DNA of 64,000 bases, taken from NCBI GenBank assembly GCA_950295325.1, contig OX485804.1, positions 62,772,533-62,836,532 on the forward strand, written 5' to 3'. Each line of letters opens with the position of its first letter. The first letter of the stretch is position 1. Under the pieces are notes generated by a model. It saw only the letters and a list, made by a program, of their open reading frames with translations. It ran no database searches and had not been told where the DNA came from. Both the position numbers and the translations under genes were made by a program. The DNA is from Polytrichum commune (taxonomy: Eukaryota > Streptophyta > Polytrichopsida > Polytrichales > Polytrichaceae). Positions 43,011 through 57,292 of the stretch are shown piece by piece.

Positions 43011-45419
43011 ACATGCTCATTGTGGGTACTTCCACTTCCACTCCACAAACCAATGTGATCGTTAGATCAAGCAGTTGAAGAACTCGTTCATTTAGTAAAT
43101 TCGAGTGAGGGAGAGGGCCAGTGAGAAATTTGCAATCGTAGTTCATATGCTCTTAGGATCTCCGGTCAAAGTGCAAAGTCCATGATTTGTGAAGCGATCG
43201 TGTAAGGGGAGGAATCGTGAGGGTCACATGTGATTAGAATGTCACTTACATGTGCCTATTCATGTGTCATCATGTGTAAAAGAACAATCTACCACAATCA
43301 AACAACATGTTTTGCATTTGAAATTTTGTGAATGAGACACCTATGCAATGTATGGAATTGGTGTCAAAGTGGTCACAAAATAAGATTTTGTTCCTTTGTC
43401 AATTAAGAGCGGTCCCTAAGGGGGATGTCAAACCTCCCCCTACGAGCTTTTCGGGGGAGATAGATACGGGCACGGGTAGCTCCGAAAAAGAAATCAAGAT
43501 GTTTTGGACCTGACTAAAAACTTATGCCGGCCCATCCAACTTCAAAAAAACCATTGCCTTTTCATTTTTGAAAGCCACTTATCCACAAAGCCCATGTTGA
43601 GTGCACTTCAACTTCAAGGTCCAAAATCATATATATGTGTGTGTGTGTGTGTGTGTACTTCCACTTAGTAAATAAGCAATTGATTGGAATTTTAGCCCTG
43701 AAGTGACATAATTGTCAAGTAAGCACGTAATTAACACGGAAGTCACAAACATTACCAAGTCCTCATTAACATCGAGGTTTTAACTTAACAGTTGAAAGGG
43801 TCTTCGTCATTCAAATATAAAACTTAAGCTAACAGGTAACATGTGGATTTCTATTCTTGAGGTTGGGCAAATATGCTTAAAACAACACGATCAGAATTGA
43901 TATACATACAATATATCAATCTAACCATTTTATATGTGTACATGCTTAAACCCTACTTCAAACCTAATTTAATTAGGTATCCACTTAAGCAAAATGACCA
44001 CTTAAGACAAGCATAAGGCACACTTATCTTGCAATGAATCAGTTACAATAAGAGTAAACTTGTCATAAGCGACAAACGATTAGACATTTTAGCATATATT
44101 CATGACAATAGTTTTTTTTAAATTGTTATTATTGTTATTTTTTTAGTAGAGTGACGCCTTAATTTATTATTTTAAAATGATTGATTTGTAATCAAATTTA
44201 ATAATGATAAGCTTATGTAAACCAAGCACTCTTTAAGTAACCGCTCCTTTGCAATGCTAGTGAATGCATGGGAGTATATTAACTATGTGTATCTAACAAT
44301 TAGCAAGCCGAAGGAAATGAAGGAAATGAGACATGTAGACAAGTCCATCATATGTAGTAAGAGTATTTTGAGGAGACTCTCCATTTATCCTTGCTTCCAC
44401 GGGAAGCCAGTGTTTCTATCATTATCAAACTAAAAGTGTAGAGGTGTATATTTGAACAATGAAATGAGGATATTGTCACCTAGCATACATTAGGATTGTG
44501 GTCCGGGAATGCAATCAATGTAGAGATTCAAAATGATGTGTGTAGGAAACAATCCTACCAATCCCCTATTTATATTTACCATGATCATTCTAAGGGTGAT
44601 TATTTTTTAATATTACCTCACTAATTGCAATTCATTCACTTGAAAAAACAAATTTGACCAAATCATAGAATGAAATCGGCCTTCAAAACTTGCATAAAAG
44701 TCTTGAGTTGAAATGTTTGGTTTTTTCCTTTGAGGAATTATTGAAGAAAATAATGACAACACATATTTACTACAGTTTTCTACCACATAGAATTTGCACA
44801 AGGTTTACCATGTAACCATCTTTTCATGTTTCTTAATGTCAATGATAAATAAGGGGATTAAAAGTACCAACTCGAGTCATTTTGGTTTTCTACCATATTG
44901 AGTGCCACCCCTGGGATGGAACCCATTGGCTAGAACATCATAGTGAGGACTCAATGAACTATCCCTTGAGCAAAAGAGGGGGTTGATCAAAAAAACATTG
45001 CTTGCCCCTTCCCACTTCGAAAAAAAGTTGCCCATGCATTCATCAAGGCCACTTTGTCCATAAAACCATATTGAGTGCACCTCATTTTCCAAGCCCAAAA
45101 TCCAATATTTATGTTCACTTCCACTTAGTAAAAGAGAAATTAATTGGGATATTGTTCCCAAAGTCACAACACGAGTTGACGCGAAGACTTAACAAATAGT
45201 GACTCTATTAAATGAGATTTATAAGTAAAGTTGGATATCTTTCTCAACGCAGTTAAATCAAAGTTGGTTACTGAATACCAAATCTTCTAGTAAGTTCGCG
45301 CGATTGTTTAGTGCACTGAAGATTTTCCGAAGAATAGGTCGGGCTTCGTGTGTATTGATGCTGAACCTAAAGTTTGATCATTTCAAATGGCCTTTTATGT
45401 TGTCAATCCTAATGGAGCA
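43011..45419. repeat. Duplicated host block Y, rearranged copy 2
   Basis: 43011-43340 and 44640-45419 match the two halves of block Y (4934-6000). The 1.3 kb between (43341-44639) is absent from the other copies and contains a shorter Y-like stretch near 43545-43690 with a (GT)n run at 43637-43658. The junction GTG|ACAT at 43010/43011 is the uninterrupted form of element A's target. Confidence 0.75.
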
Positions 45420-45972
45420 TGTCACCGGGTTCAATATTACAACACAAAAATGAGAGAAAGGGGTTGAAGCTACTGTCGCAATTAGTTTTGAGCTCATTTG
45501 TGGAGTTCAAGTGAGCTCAAAGTTGGTTCCCATAATGATGTACCAGTTTTGAGCTCATTTGAAGAGCTCAAGTGTACTACAAAATGATTCCCACATGATC
45601 ATTTGTGATAACACAAACATAATCTACATTATGTTTGAATTGTTGTGCTACCTTTGTTATAAAAGAGCATCGAACTTTGCTTCCTGTGTTATCTCTTTTG
45701 GAAAGGTAGCTCGAGGGTCGAATTTGTGTATTATGATGTTTGTTCCAATTGATTTAGACATAAGAAAAATGGACTATTTTACAACATGGGTCAAAGCACA
45801 AACAAAAATATAGAGATGCATAGGCATCTAATTGATGTTCGCTCCAATATCAACATCAATCTCACTTTGCTTCAAAGTCATCCAAACCTTACAATTGGCA
45901 TACCTAGAAAAATCATCTCCCAAACTCTTTCATTATTGCCATCTTTCACAAATTATCTTGATGTACCTTAAT
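45420..45972. other. Spacer without identifiable gene
   Basis: GAGCTCATTTG(T/A)(G/A)GAGCTCAAGTG-type inverted motifs near 45488-45575; otherwise nothing seen. Confidence 0.4.
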
Positions 45973-47755
45973 TGACATGACATGATAGGGCATGTCTTTG
46001 GACGGTGCATGACCTCAATTTATCAATGTCATTTTCTATGACGTGGTCATACGTACATGGATAGCAATAATGCAAGCAACAGTTGTCATGTGCAAGGTTC
46101 AAGGACAAGCCCATGTGTCCTCTCACATCAACAATTTACTTGTAACCCATCGTTATAATCTCATGTGAGACTCTTGTCATGCTTGAAATTTAAGCTATCT
46201 CTCTTCATGAAAAATATGAAATGACATGACATAGCTATGGACGGTGCATGAGCTCAATTTATCAATGTCATTTTCTATGACGTGGTCATACGTACATGGA
46301 TAGCAATAATGCAAGCAACAGTTGTCATGTGCAAGGTTCAAGGACAAGCCCATGTGTCATCTCACATCAACAGTTTACTTGTTACCCATTGTTATAATCT
46401 CAGTAAGGATCTTGTCATACTTAAAATTAAAGTTATCTTTCTTCATGAAAACTATGACATGACATGACATGACATAGGATGGTGCATGTCCTCAATTTAT
46501 CAATGTCATTCTCTATGACTCGGTCATACGTACATGGATAGCTATAATGACCTCAATTTATCAATGTCATTCTCTATGACTCGGTCATACGTACATGGAT
46601 AGCTATAATGACCTCAATTTATCAATGTTGCTCTCAACGACTTAGTCATTAAAGTTGGCAAGTGGAAGAATTTAAGGACAAGTGGAGAGTTAAATTTCTC
46701 ACTTGTTCTTAAGGTTCATACTACTCATAGATCCTTGCTCTCATTGCTTGTTGTAAATAAGATTCTAAATATTCATGCCCCCCCCCCCCAACATCTAATC
46801 ATCCAAATGGAATAAGACCCATATTAAGAGACATTGAGTTGTAATTTACTTTCTCCACTCAACAAAACAATAGCGTCAACCTCCCCCCCCCAAGGACTTC
46901 AATTTTTTGTTGCGAAGGATTGGAAATACATAGAAATGGTTTTTGTGAAGTGAAAATAGCATCTCAATGCTAAGTGGGTGCATGTGCATAGAATGAGATT
47001 CAAATCCACATCCTTCCATCTTAAAAGTTATCTTGCTATGCCACGTGCTATGCTCACTAATTCTTCAAGGCGATGTGGTAAACCACTTCATAAAGGAAAC
47101 CTTGATAGAAAATAAAGAAGGCAAAAATCTTTGGGACCACAAAACAATATTACCGTGGAATATTGCAACATTGGATCATTACTACAATGTATCATTGTAA
47201 CAATGATGTAACGATTAAACATTGCCAACATAATATTTAATGAAGAGATGGAATCACCCGAATAATAACATGTGTTAAAATCTTGAAGCAGCATGGGTAG
47301 GCATGGTAGATAATGAAAGAATTATGGGGTTAGGCACACAATAGATGTTGCTTCTAATTATCAACATCATTTTCAAAGTCATCCAAATCTTACTTGCAAA
47401 GTTGGCAAATCTAGAAAAATCTTCTCCAAATCTCTTTCATTATTGCCATCTTTCACAAATTATCATAATGTACATGACTGACACGACCCCAATTTATCAA
47501 TGTCATTCTCAATGACTCGGTCATATGTATGGATGGCAATAATGCAAGCAACAGTCATCATGTGCAAGGTTCAAGGACAAGCCCAAGTGTCACCTCATAT
47601 CAACATTTTACTTATTACCTAATGTTATAATCTCTTGTGAGGCTCTTGACATGCTTGAAATCATAATTATTTCTCGTCATGAAGAACATGACATGACATG
47701 ACATGCTTATGGACGGTGCATGGCCTCAAATTATCAATGTCACTCTCCACTATAA
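45973..47755. repeat. Array of irregular repeats with TGACATGACATG and CTCAATTTATCAATGTCATT
   Basis: A 150-250 bp unit (GACGGTGCATG..CTCAATTTATCAATGTCATT..ACGTACATGGATAGCAATAATGCAAGCAACAG) recurs at 45995, 46240, 46480 and 47480, with a truncated form near 47700. Two near-identical 63-bp units lie at 46488-46615. Short simple CATGA runs mark the starts. Confidence 0.8.
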
Positions 47756-50700
47756 TAATGCAAGCAATAAGTAGTATGTGCAAGAACCAAAGTTAGACAA
47801 GTCCATGCGTTGCCTCCAAAGATCACTATCCTTATTACCCATTTTTGCAATGCCCAATAAATATGATGACTTGCTCCAATTCATTTTAATTTTGCTCCAA
47901 GTAATGGATCCCCTTAAAATATGTCCCACATCATTCTATTGTTCTAAAGAGGACATCACAACAGTCTCATAAAAAAAACAATGAACTTAATGTAAATAAC
48001 AAAAGTCCAAATGGTGCTTGCACTTTGGTTTGTGATTGCCTCCCCTTCCCTCCAAAATTAATGTTGTTGTCCATTTCATTTTGTCATACCCTGCATGCAT
48101 AAAAGAGAAAAGGGAAATCCTCATTATAGATACCGGCCCAAACAAGATCCAAAAAAGGACAATGACATACAAACATTGTTCTTAAACTACTGGCCTCCAC
48201 TTAATCCCTAAAGGACCATATTAGAGCCAAATTTGGCTTCTTGCACCATTTTTATTTGGTCCATAAACTTTGTCTCCCCATTGTCAAAGAGCCACATGCA
48301 CATTTACTTACATACATCAGGGAGTCAATCTTGCAAGGCTTTCTCTTTTAGCCAAAAACAAAAGTCATTTGTAAATGATTTGCTCATTTTCATCAAGAAC
48401 ATGGTGACATTTGGGTTTTTGTGGACATGTTTTTGGACATTTTGGAGGCGTTTTGGTATTGAGTCAAGTAAACGTGGATAGCTCCAATTAAATTTAAAAT
48501 GGGCTCAATTTTTTAGAAAAAAACATTGCTTGTTTCTAAATATGTGCATTGTCTTATCTAACCCTTGGATTTGAGTACTTGGGAAATGTGTTTTCTGTGG
48601 AATAAATATCTCAAGTCAACCCATATTTGATATTTGCCCGAAAGCAAGCATAGGGAACCACATTAAACAATTCCAAAAGTAACTCTTTCCTTCTTGTAGA
48701 TGGGCTAAACTCACATGTGGAGGTCTAGATGGAGAAAAATCACCTCGAAAACAATAATGCGACTATCAATGAGGCAATACCAACCAACCACTAGATTTGA
48801 ACATCACATAAATTATTCCATCAGTGAGTTTTCACACCCTGATCTCAACAGTCAAAATACTCTCAAACAATTTAGGAATAAGATATTAGCGCCCTCAATA
48901 CTACTATATCTAATCCATGAGAATAGTTTGGAAAAACAATCCTAAACTAACACCAACTTTAACGTCCATAATTTAAAACATAAAAATTGTTGTAAATTCA
49001 ACTTCGCTCTAAACATGGTCCTCAAAGGGTTAATCAATAAGTTCACTCCAAAATATCTAAGACAAGCCCACAGTATATGCCCTCTTATATACTTGGTGAC
49101 TCATTAAAGGAATTTCCTACTAGGAGTTCATTGGAGGTTCTTGTGTTGGTGCCTAATTTTGAAAAATGGGTGAATCTCCTTGGACATATTTGAGGGTAGC
49201 CATCATATAGCTAGTTTAAGTAGAAACTTCCATGGAAACCTTTTAAGTCTCAAAATGTTTTCCATGTGTTTTAGCACATTCAACCCCCGAATTAGAGGAA
49301 TAAGCATGCCATACCAACATACACATTTATGTTATATATCCTCATATGTGGGACACTTGGATGGTTGAAATTTTATATGAACAATCCTAACCATGTGAAG
49401 ATTCTCTCCGTACAGTCAAATCTATCATTAGAGGTACAAATCTTCTTGAATGAGCTAATGTATTGGAATAGATTGTTTTAGAAAAACTTGGGTAGATTTC
49501 ACTTCAACATTTAGAGGTTAAGTTGGGATGAATCTACCATTAACATGTTATGGGTAGGATTTTAGTGAACCCTCTAACAAGCCACCACATAACCTCGACA
49601 CAGCATGTCCATTACATATACTATGAGATGGTGCTCAAGGAGCATTTCAAGGTACATTGTGGGCCTACTCTGATTGCTCTTCTAAATTTGACACGTAAAT
49701 TTGGATGGTACATGGTAACGCGCGTAGTTAAGAATGCACACTAACTTAATGAACAATATGCACAATCTGATATGAAGAGGCATACTTAGCAAAAGGAAAA
49801 AAAGAAAATTCTACATGTACTAGTTATTGAAATTTCTTGTGCCTAACATTATTTAGTTGAGTCGGTATGTTGGGCGGGGCCGAGAATATTAAGCTAGATT
49901 CTATACATAATTATACTATGTTTATTCTCACAACAAAGCATTGCACTAGTAGATTCAGGTTGAAAAAACTCAGGTGAAACAATGTATTGATATGATTAGA
50001 ATGGGACGGTTGATAGCAATCAAATAATGTTATGTGGCCTCCAAAATTTTGATAAAACCAGTTCATGAATGGTAATTATCCTCTTTAAATGTCATGATGG
50101 TGTAAATCCTCAATTGATTCAAGAATTGGTTTCCAATTAGGTTTCCCCTAATCCATAACAATGCCACTCTAACAACTACACTAATTATTTGTATTTAATG
50201 TCACTTGCTATTTGAAGTTACACAACGCTATATCTTTTGTAAATTTTTACCAAGTAAAGATGTTAATGTTCTATAATGTCCAAACAACCAATTTGACATT
50301 TTGTTAACAAAAAATGAGATATATAATAAAAAGTTATAGGATTGTGTAATTCCAAATAGTAAGTAACACTAAATACAATATTTAGTACTAATGAATTGAA
50401 GCATGTTATGTCATATTGTTTCGAATCTGCCCTTGATCTACATTTTGCCCCTGGCCATTGAATCCACACATGCTTGAGAAATTGCAATCTACAATCTTAT
50501 CAAACCCTCTATTCACACGTGGCATTGTCATACGTTACATGCATATATTTCGGTGAAATGTACACAAAACGGTCCAAGTTGTTGCAATCTGGCATTCAAA
50601 ATGGGCTTTCATGATTGATGAACTTTAAGGATTGGTCTGAGAGGGCCTAATTGAGATTAACAAACTACAAATCCACATATAGTAATGTCATAATTAAGTT

Positions 50701-50868
50701 CGCACCCCTTTAAGGATGCATCCCGGTTAAGTGTGCAATTTTTTTGACAAGAATTAGGGTTCATATGAATAAATTACACACCTACCAATTAAGTGCACAC
50801 CAACGGTTCCAGTTTAAAGTGCATACTTAAAAAGAAAATTATTGTAGTTGATCATAAGGAAAGAGGTA
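47756..50868. other. Spacer without identifiable gene
   Basis: AT-rich with short ORFs only on both strands. It includes the dispersed repeat at 48754-48945 (pair of 31196-31391). No RNA gene recognised. Confidence 0.5.
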
Positions 50869-51115
50869 CACTAAATATTGTATTTAGTGTCACCAATTCT
50901 ATTTGTCTTGCTAGATACCAATTGTAAACCGCATGTGTAGTGTCATTAACACTAAATGTAAATCTATTTGTCAATTTTGTGTAAGAAGATTTGGGCATTA
51001 TAGATCTACAATGTTGCAATTATTACATGTAGTGTAGCTGACACTACACAGATGGTCTACAATTAGTATTGAGCAAGATAAATAGAATCGGTGACACTAT
51101 ATACAATATTCAGTG
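50869..51115. mobile_element. 247-bp MITE with long inverted arms
   Basis: The left arm CACTAAATATTGTATTTAGTG, then TCACCAATTCTATTTGTCTTGCT, pairs over roughly 100 bp with the right arm (inverse CACTGAATATTGTATATAGTG, then TCACCGATTCTATTTATCTTGCT). TA flanks both sides (50867-50868, 51116-51117). The termini start CACT(A/G), as in CACTA elements, but the two-base TA flank also allows other superfamilies. Confidence 0.75.
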
Positions 51116-54097
51116 TACCATTGCCACTAATTAGGATCTTAAAATCCCTTTTCAACCTAAGAAATAAGTTTTAAACGATTCAATTCTTAAAAGTGCAGGC
51201 TTGTGGATTACCATAGACCATTTCACTTGTCACTCGTTTATGATCTTTTAGGAGTTGAGGTGTTTGCTAACACTAGATTAATATATACAGTTAAATGTTG
51301 GCGTCATGTGGTCACTCTTTTTTATCAGACACCTATGTTTGAATGATGTATCAAATTACAAACATAATTCTAGGTTTAATAGCTATCAGAATTGACAAGG
51401 TTTATGTGGTCATTCAAAGAGAAAGAGAACCGTCACTTTAATCTCTTATAATTTTTGCATCTCAACTCCAACGATACCAAACCTTGGGATCACAATTGCT
51501 TATAAAATCATTTTTGGGAATCTAATGGTTTTTTCCATCTTAAAAAAAAATAACACCTCACAAAGCAACACATTAAACTCAAAACAAGCTCAAGAGAGCA
51601 ACAAGTAGAAGACCCACAACATGACTGAACCTAATGTACACGTTGTCACACAAAGAACACAAACCAAACGCCAAGAGTCGCTAACTCTATCTCAACACAG
51701 TTGGAGAGGCACAAATCATAAATTTCATCTTGTTTACATCATGTCACTCCACACCATGACTAGTCTATGACAATTTTTGCACCTCATAATTGCTAATTGT
51801 ATGACAAAACTTCCAATCTTATCCAACATACATAATTATTTGTGCGGATGGAAGGGCAAATAAGGGTGTGTTTTACACATAAGGCATTAGGCCATGGCTC
51901 TTAAACAATCATGGTAACCCCACTTTTTGGATGAAATCATAGAGAAGACAATGGACAATAGCCCAAAGTCTTTTGGCGGACAAAAGACCTTAGTGTAATT
52001 CCCGAATTCCCACCGCAACTTTCATCAAGCCTACCTTCATGAACCGTCCAAAAAAAATACCCTACAATTCCTACCAACATTTTCCACAGTTGGCATGTGG
52101 AAATCCGTGTAGATTTCTCATTCATTGAAGGTGTTATGGGTTGTTGTTCAAAACTACCCTCATGTAAACCTAAAGTAGACAGCATGCGACACTCTCAACC
52201 AATGAAGATTCAAGGATTCTTAAGAGCCATGACCTAATGGCTTCCGTGTAAATTGACCCTACAACTACTTAAACTTAACTTACCTCAGAAAAACAACTTG
52301 CATCTCAAACTGGTCAGAGACCAGGTCTTAAAAACCATCACTTCTGTAACTTCATCTTCACCTGACTCGAGATCAGTTAAAATCACGAGCTCTCACACTT
52401 CAGAGAATCAACACTTTACGAGGGAAATAACCAATGAAGGTAACTCCAACCAAGTGATCAGCCAGCCTGTATATAACTGAGGAGTGAGCTGCCAGACTCC
52501 ATAGCTCATCTTCGCCTTCTGCACGCTCTTTGTGCTCCTCTCCTACTCTCCATTCCTCAACATCTCTCACTCGCTGACTCAGAATAGAATTCCTTTAGAC
52601 CTAGACTTCTTGTGCAGGATAGATTTCTGTTTTGAAGTTTCGACAAATCTTATATCTCAGCTGGTTCTTTAGTTCCTTACACAGTAGAACAGAACTTGTC
52701 CATTACAACTTGTCCATGGCAAACTCATATTGAGAATATGCATGAACAAATGTATTCCATTGTCAAGCTGAGGTTTTTGGTTACATGTTTTGGGTAACCT
52801 TCAACTGAAGACCTCTTGTTGACAACCACAACGATGAATTTATGCATTTTCTCATCATGAGCTGCGATGTACGAATTGCAATGGTTGGTGACTTGATAAT
52901 GGACAAGATCGTTCCACCTTCCTTCAATGCACACTCTTCACTTTCCTCCCTCTTGGTGCAAGATGAGCTCCCTTTGATATTCAGTTGAAGGAGACTTTGA
53001 TTTTCTTTTCAAATTAGCATTTTGTCACTACAAGGAGCGTGTAGCCCACAAATGTCACTGGTTCGTTACCAATAGGAATTAGATTGTTGGTCTCAAAATC
53101 AACTGGACAAATAGATCTAGATACCAAAAAACTACCTGTGTGGCGAAGAATCAACAATACATGATCCTTGCAGTGAGTGGAAGAGTAAAAAACATTGTCC
53201 ATTTACTTGGTAGGGAATAGCTGTTGCCTCACCAATGACCACACTCTTGCAAAACATTCTGAGAGTATGCTTTGTAAGCAAGCAACTACTTGTATCAGGT
53301 ACTTGTACGTTCCACAACTCTATGTCTCAACAGTCAGTCTTTGAAGTATGAAAAATTGAGGTGAAACTAAAGATTAAGAGCAAGGTGCTGTAGTTTTGAA
53401 TCTTAATTATCAGTATTAGGCCTTGTTATACCTCACAAGTTAGAACATAGGTGAACTTGTTGAAATGTCGTGTCAAGGAAGCGTTCTGGTTTCTGTGCAT
53501 TTAAATCAGTAATAGATAGGCCTTGCTCAGATGTTTGCTACTGGGCCATCATAGATCTTGTTTAGAAATCTAACTCTGCAAGATAATATTCCACTGTAGA
53601 ATGTGCATTAACTAAGTGTACATGCTCCTAAGGAGCTTAACAATGCTAGAGAATCCTCTGTGACTCTCATATATCTTCACTTAATCCCCTTGCTCTTGCA
53701 CCCAGTTGCAGTGGAAGGCAAGTGATGGAGATGAGAGAGAAGGAACTCAATGTTTTGAAATAGTCCTTCTCAAAGTTTTAAGTTGAAGATGTTCACATTT
53801 CTTGATGTAATATTTCTGACAATTTTATTTGAACCAGAGGTGTGGAGTGCGCGATTTCAAGATCTCAACTTCATACAACTACTTTGATGTTTAGGGTGGT
53901 GAGAGCCGGAAATGCAACTGTGGTTTCTTGTTTGCTTCTTGTGGTTGAGGAGCGTAAAGTAGACAGGTGAGAGCCAATTCCTCATTTCTGATTTGTTGTA
54001 TGACAAGCTTCCACTAAGTGTTCATGGCCTTCTTCTCGCGTTTATTACTCTCGCAATTTTGATAGATTGTAGATCCCTTATCTTGATATGAGAACTA

Positions 54098-54265
54098 CAC
54101 TAAATATGATATGAAGTGTCACCAGTTCTATTTGTCTTGCTCAATACTAATTGTAAACCGCAGTGTAGTGTCACCAACACTAGAAGATAACCCAACGTTA
54201 TTTGTTTTTCCTTATAAGAATTTGAAGTGGTGATCTAAAGTGGTGCAATTACTAACACTTACCAG
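54098..54265. repeat. Arm of the long-inverted-repeat family (block X, copy 2)
   Basis: CACTAAATATGATATGAAGTG, then TCACCAGTTCTATTTGTCTTGCT and on to GGTGCAATTACTAACAC. It is in direct orientation, facing the inverted arm at 61372-61545. Confidence 0.65.
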
Positions 54266-55148
54266 GTGACTTTTCATAAACTACCATATGACACCATTTA
54301 TCATATTTAGTGTAGTAAGATCTTAGTGTGAACTTTGGTACATGTGAAGCCTCTTGTGGTTAGTGCGTTTTTGACGGAGTGAATTCCACCTTACTGCACA
54401 CCATAATGCCACAAAGTGGGCATTCTAAGCTTCTGTTGAGAGAGAACATCCACTTTTTGACATTCTAATGTGGAGTAAGGTGACAATCAATTCAGTGAAA
54501 ACGCATTTGAAGTGTGCCCAGTTAAGTTCTTGTGAGCCATTTGCCTTCAGTTCAGTTTGTACTCTTTTGAGAGATTTCTTGATGTTGAGGCAAGACCGAC
54601 AAATTCATGGGGTGATCCACTTAGTGTCATGGAAGGCCGGGTTTCCAATTGCGATATTGGGAAATTGTTTCACTGTCCAACTAAGAGAGGGAAGTCCATC
54701 GATTTCGTCAATAGTAATATCGCATTTAATTCATTGCATTTACCAACAGTTTCTTCAACCTGGCCCTTGAGATGTTGCAATGCTTGTATACATGTTGTCC
54801 ATAGAATCTAGTGTACTTTTATTATTCCCAAATTAGTAGTCAATCCTTGACCAAATTGTTTGTTGATTCCTGGCATTTGCAGGTCTAATGCCAAAGAAGG
54901 GGGGCGCTAATGGAAACTGCAGAAGATGAATGTTGGTTTTGTGAAGGTTTTGCACATTGTGCATGGAGTATTATTTCCTAGTTCTTTCTTCATTTGAATT
55001 TGTCATTAAAGTTATCCTTTGATTCAACCGGGAGTTTTGGTCGGCCGTTGGTTGCTTTGCATTCAAAACTTTCCATGTTGCAGTAAGTTGGTGCATGATC
55101 AAATTTGGTGCGGAGGTTTGAACATTGAGCATTCTATATTGATTCATT

Positions 55149-55200
55149 GGGGCCGAACTCATTTTGGCATGGCAAGAGGTTGTAAAACGAGTTCGGCCCC
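55149..55200. other. Strong hairpin
   Basis: GGGGCCGAACTC(A)TTTT pairs with AAAA(C)GAGTTCGGCCCC, leaving a loop of about 18 bases. In the paralogue at 42287-42337 the left arm is mutated (GGGGTTGAACTC). Confidence 0.7.
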
Positions 55201-55863
55201 CAGTGAGTTAATATAGGATGTCCTTTGTTCATACCTCTACATCGAACATGGACCCAAAACTCACCGAACATGGAAAGTTTCGCTTGCAGATCAATCGACT
55301 CCAAACCGAAACTCCCGTTGAAGCAAACGATAAGTCTATTTGGCAGCACGAATGTATGGCACGACTTCTTCTCCAAACATAAATAGTAAAATATTTGGAT
55401 TGACACTCTAGTGTTGATGTAGTTGTACAATCATCTACATGAAACTTGAAACGGGTTATGATGCACTGAATGTATTAACTCAGTGTTTAAGATTCTTTGA
55501 TGTTACATGTTGTGACATTGCTAGAACGATGTTTTGCCTTAAAAACGTATGCAATCAAACCATGAAAAATTGTGCTATCCAGGGTCACATCCATTTGGAG
55601 TGTTTTTTTTGAAGACGTCTATTTCATTCAGTATACACCTTAAAGCTTTGAACGGAGGTTCACCATGTCTTTCTGGATGGATGCATGCTTCATGCGTAAT
55701 TATAGTTCACTCTAAATTAATTGGGTATTTGTTATAAGGACTTGGGCCTCTTTATGGGTCAAAAGAGGCTGCAGTAATTTAATGTATGTGTGGATATACA
55801 TGAAAATTGTAAACTCTATGTGGGGATTATTTTAATTCGAATAGAGATACCATGAGGTATGTG

Positions 55864-57292
55864 ACATGCTCATTGTGGGTACTTCCACTTCCACCTCCAC
55901 AGATCAGTCTGACCATTGGATTAAGGAGTTGAAGAACTTGTTCATTTCGTGGATTTGAGTAAGGAAGAGGGCCCATGAAAAAATTGCAATCACAGTTCAT
56001 ATGCTCTTAAGATCTTCCGTTAAAGTGCAAAGTGCATGATTTGTGAAGCCATCAAGTAAGGGGACCAATTTTGAAGGTCACATGTGATTAGAATGTCTCA
56101 TATATGTGCCTATTCATGTGTCACTCTGTGGAAAGCAAGACCACAATCAAACAACATGTTTTGCATCTCAAATTTGAGTTGACAAAACAAAATTTGGCCA
56201 AATTATAGAATTAAATTGGCCTTCAAAACTTGGATGAAATTTTTGAGTTGAAATGTCTAGTTTTGTCCATTGCAAAATTATAGGAAAAATATGACACCAC
56301 ATGATAAATACATTTTTCTATCACATAGAATTTTCACAAGGTTTACCATGCAAAAAATCTTTTCATGTTTCTTGATATCAATGATAAATAAGGGGATCAG
56401 ACGTACCCACTCAAGTCATTTTGGTTTTTCACCATAGTTGAGGGCCACCCCCAGGGTGGGAAACGGTTGGCTAGAACGTCGTAGTGAGGACTCAATGAAC
56501 TATCCCTTGAACAGAAGAGGGGGCTAATCAAAAAAACATTACTTGCCCCGTCCCACTTGCCCATGCATTCATCAAGGCCACTTTGTCCATAAACCCATAT
56601 TGAGTGCACCTCATTTTCCAAGCCCAAAATCCAATATTTAAGTTCACTTCCACTTAGTAAATGAGAAATTAGTTGGGACATCATTCCCAAAATCACAACG
56701 AGAGTTTGACGCGGAGACTTAACAAATAGTGACTCTATCAGATGAGATTTGTAAATAAAATTGGATGTCTTTCTCAAAGCAGTTAATCAAAGGTTGTTAT
56801 AGAACTCCAAATCTTCCAATAAGTTCAGGCGATAGTTTAATGCACTGAAGATTTTCTGAAGAATAGGTTGGGCTTCATGTGTATTGATGTTGAAAATAAA
56901 GCTTGATCATTTGAAATGACCTTTTATGTTGTCAATCTCCACCTTGTAATACAACAATATGAGAGTCAATAATACTCTCAATGGATTGAACAGGGTACCA
57001 ATACATTGTTTCAAATCTGCCTCTCAAGTTACCACCAAATTATTGCATCTGCTCATGTGAGGCTTGGCATGTATGCCTATTTTAATGTCAATACAAGTCC
57101 GTGTAAGGCAATTAAATATTGAGTAATTTCATTAGGTCCGAGTAGCCACAAATAGCCTCCAGAGTCCAGGCTTCGGGATTTTGGCCTTGACCCTCCATAA
57201 CTTAGATTGGTTTATTTAAATGGGGCTAGTTTGGGCCTAGTTTGGTCATTTATTTTAAATGGATGCCTAGAATTTCAATCTTGGCTAGTCAT
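55864..57292. repeat. Duplicated host block Y, copy 3 (both transposon sites empty)
   Basis: Continuous with X on the left (GTG|ACATGCTC) and Z on the right (TAGTCAT|GTGTGG). It therefore records the pre-insertion states of both element A's right junction and element B. Confidence 0.88.

Larger units (their letters stand above)
51150..55863. repeat. Duplicated host block X, copy 2
   Basis: Pair of 38385-43010. It includes the TATA-like stretch at 52466-52484, a family arm starting at 54098 (longer than in copy 1), and a hairpin at 55149-55200. No gene recognised. Confidence 0.85.
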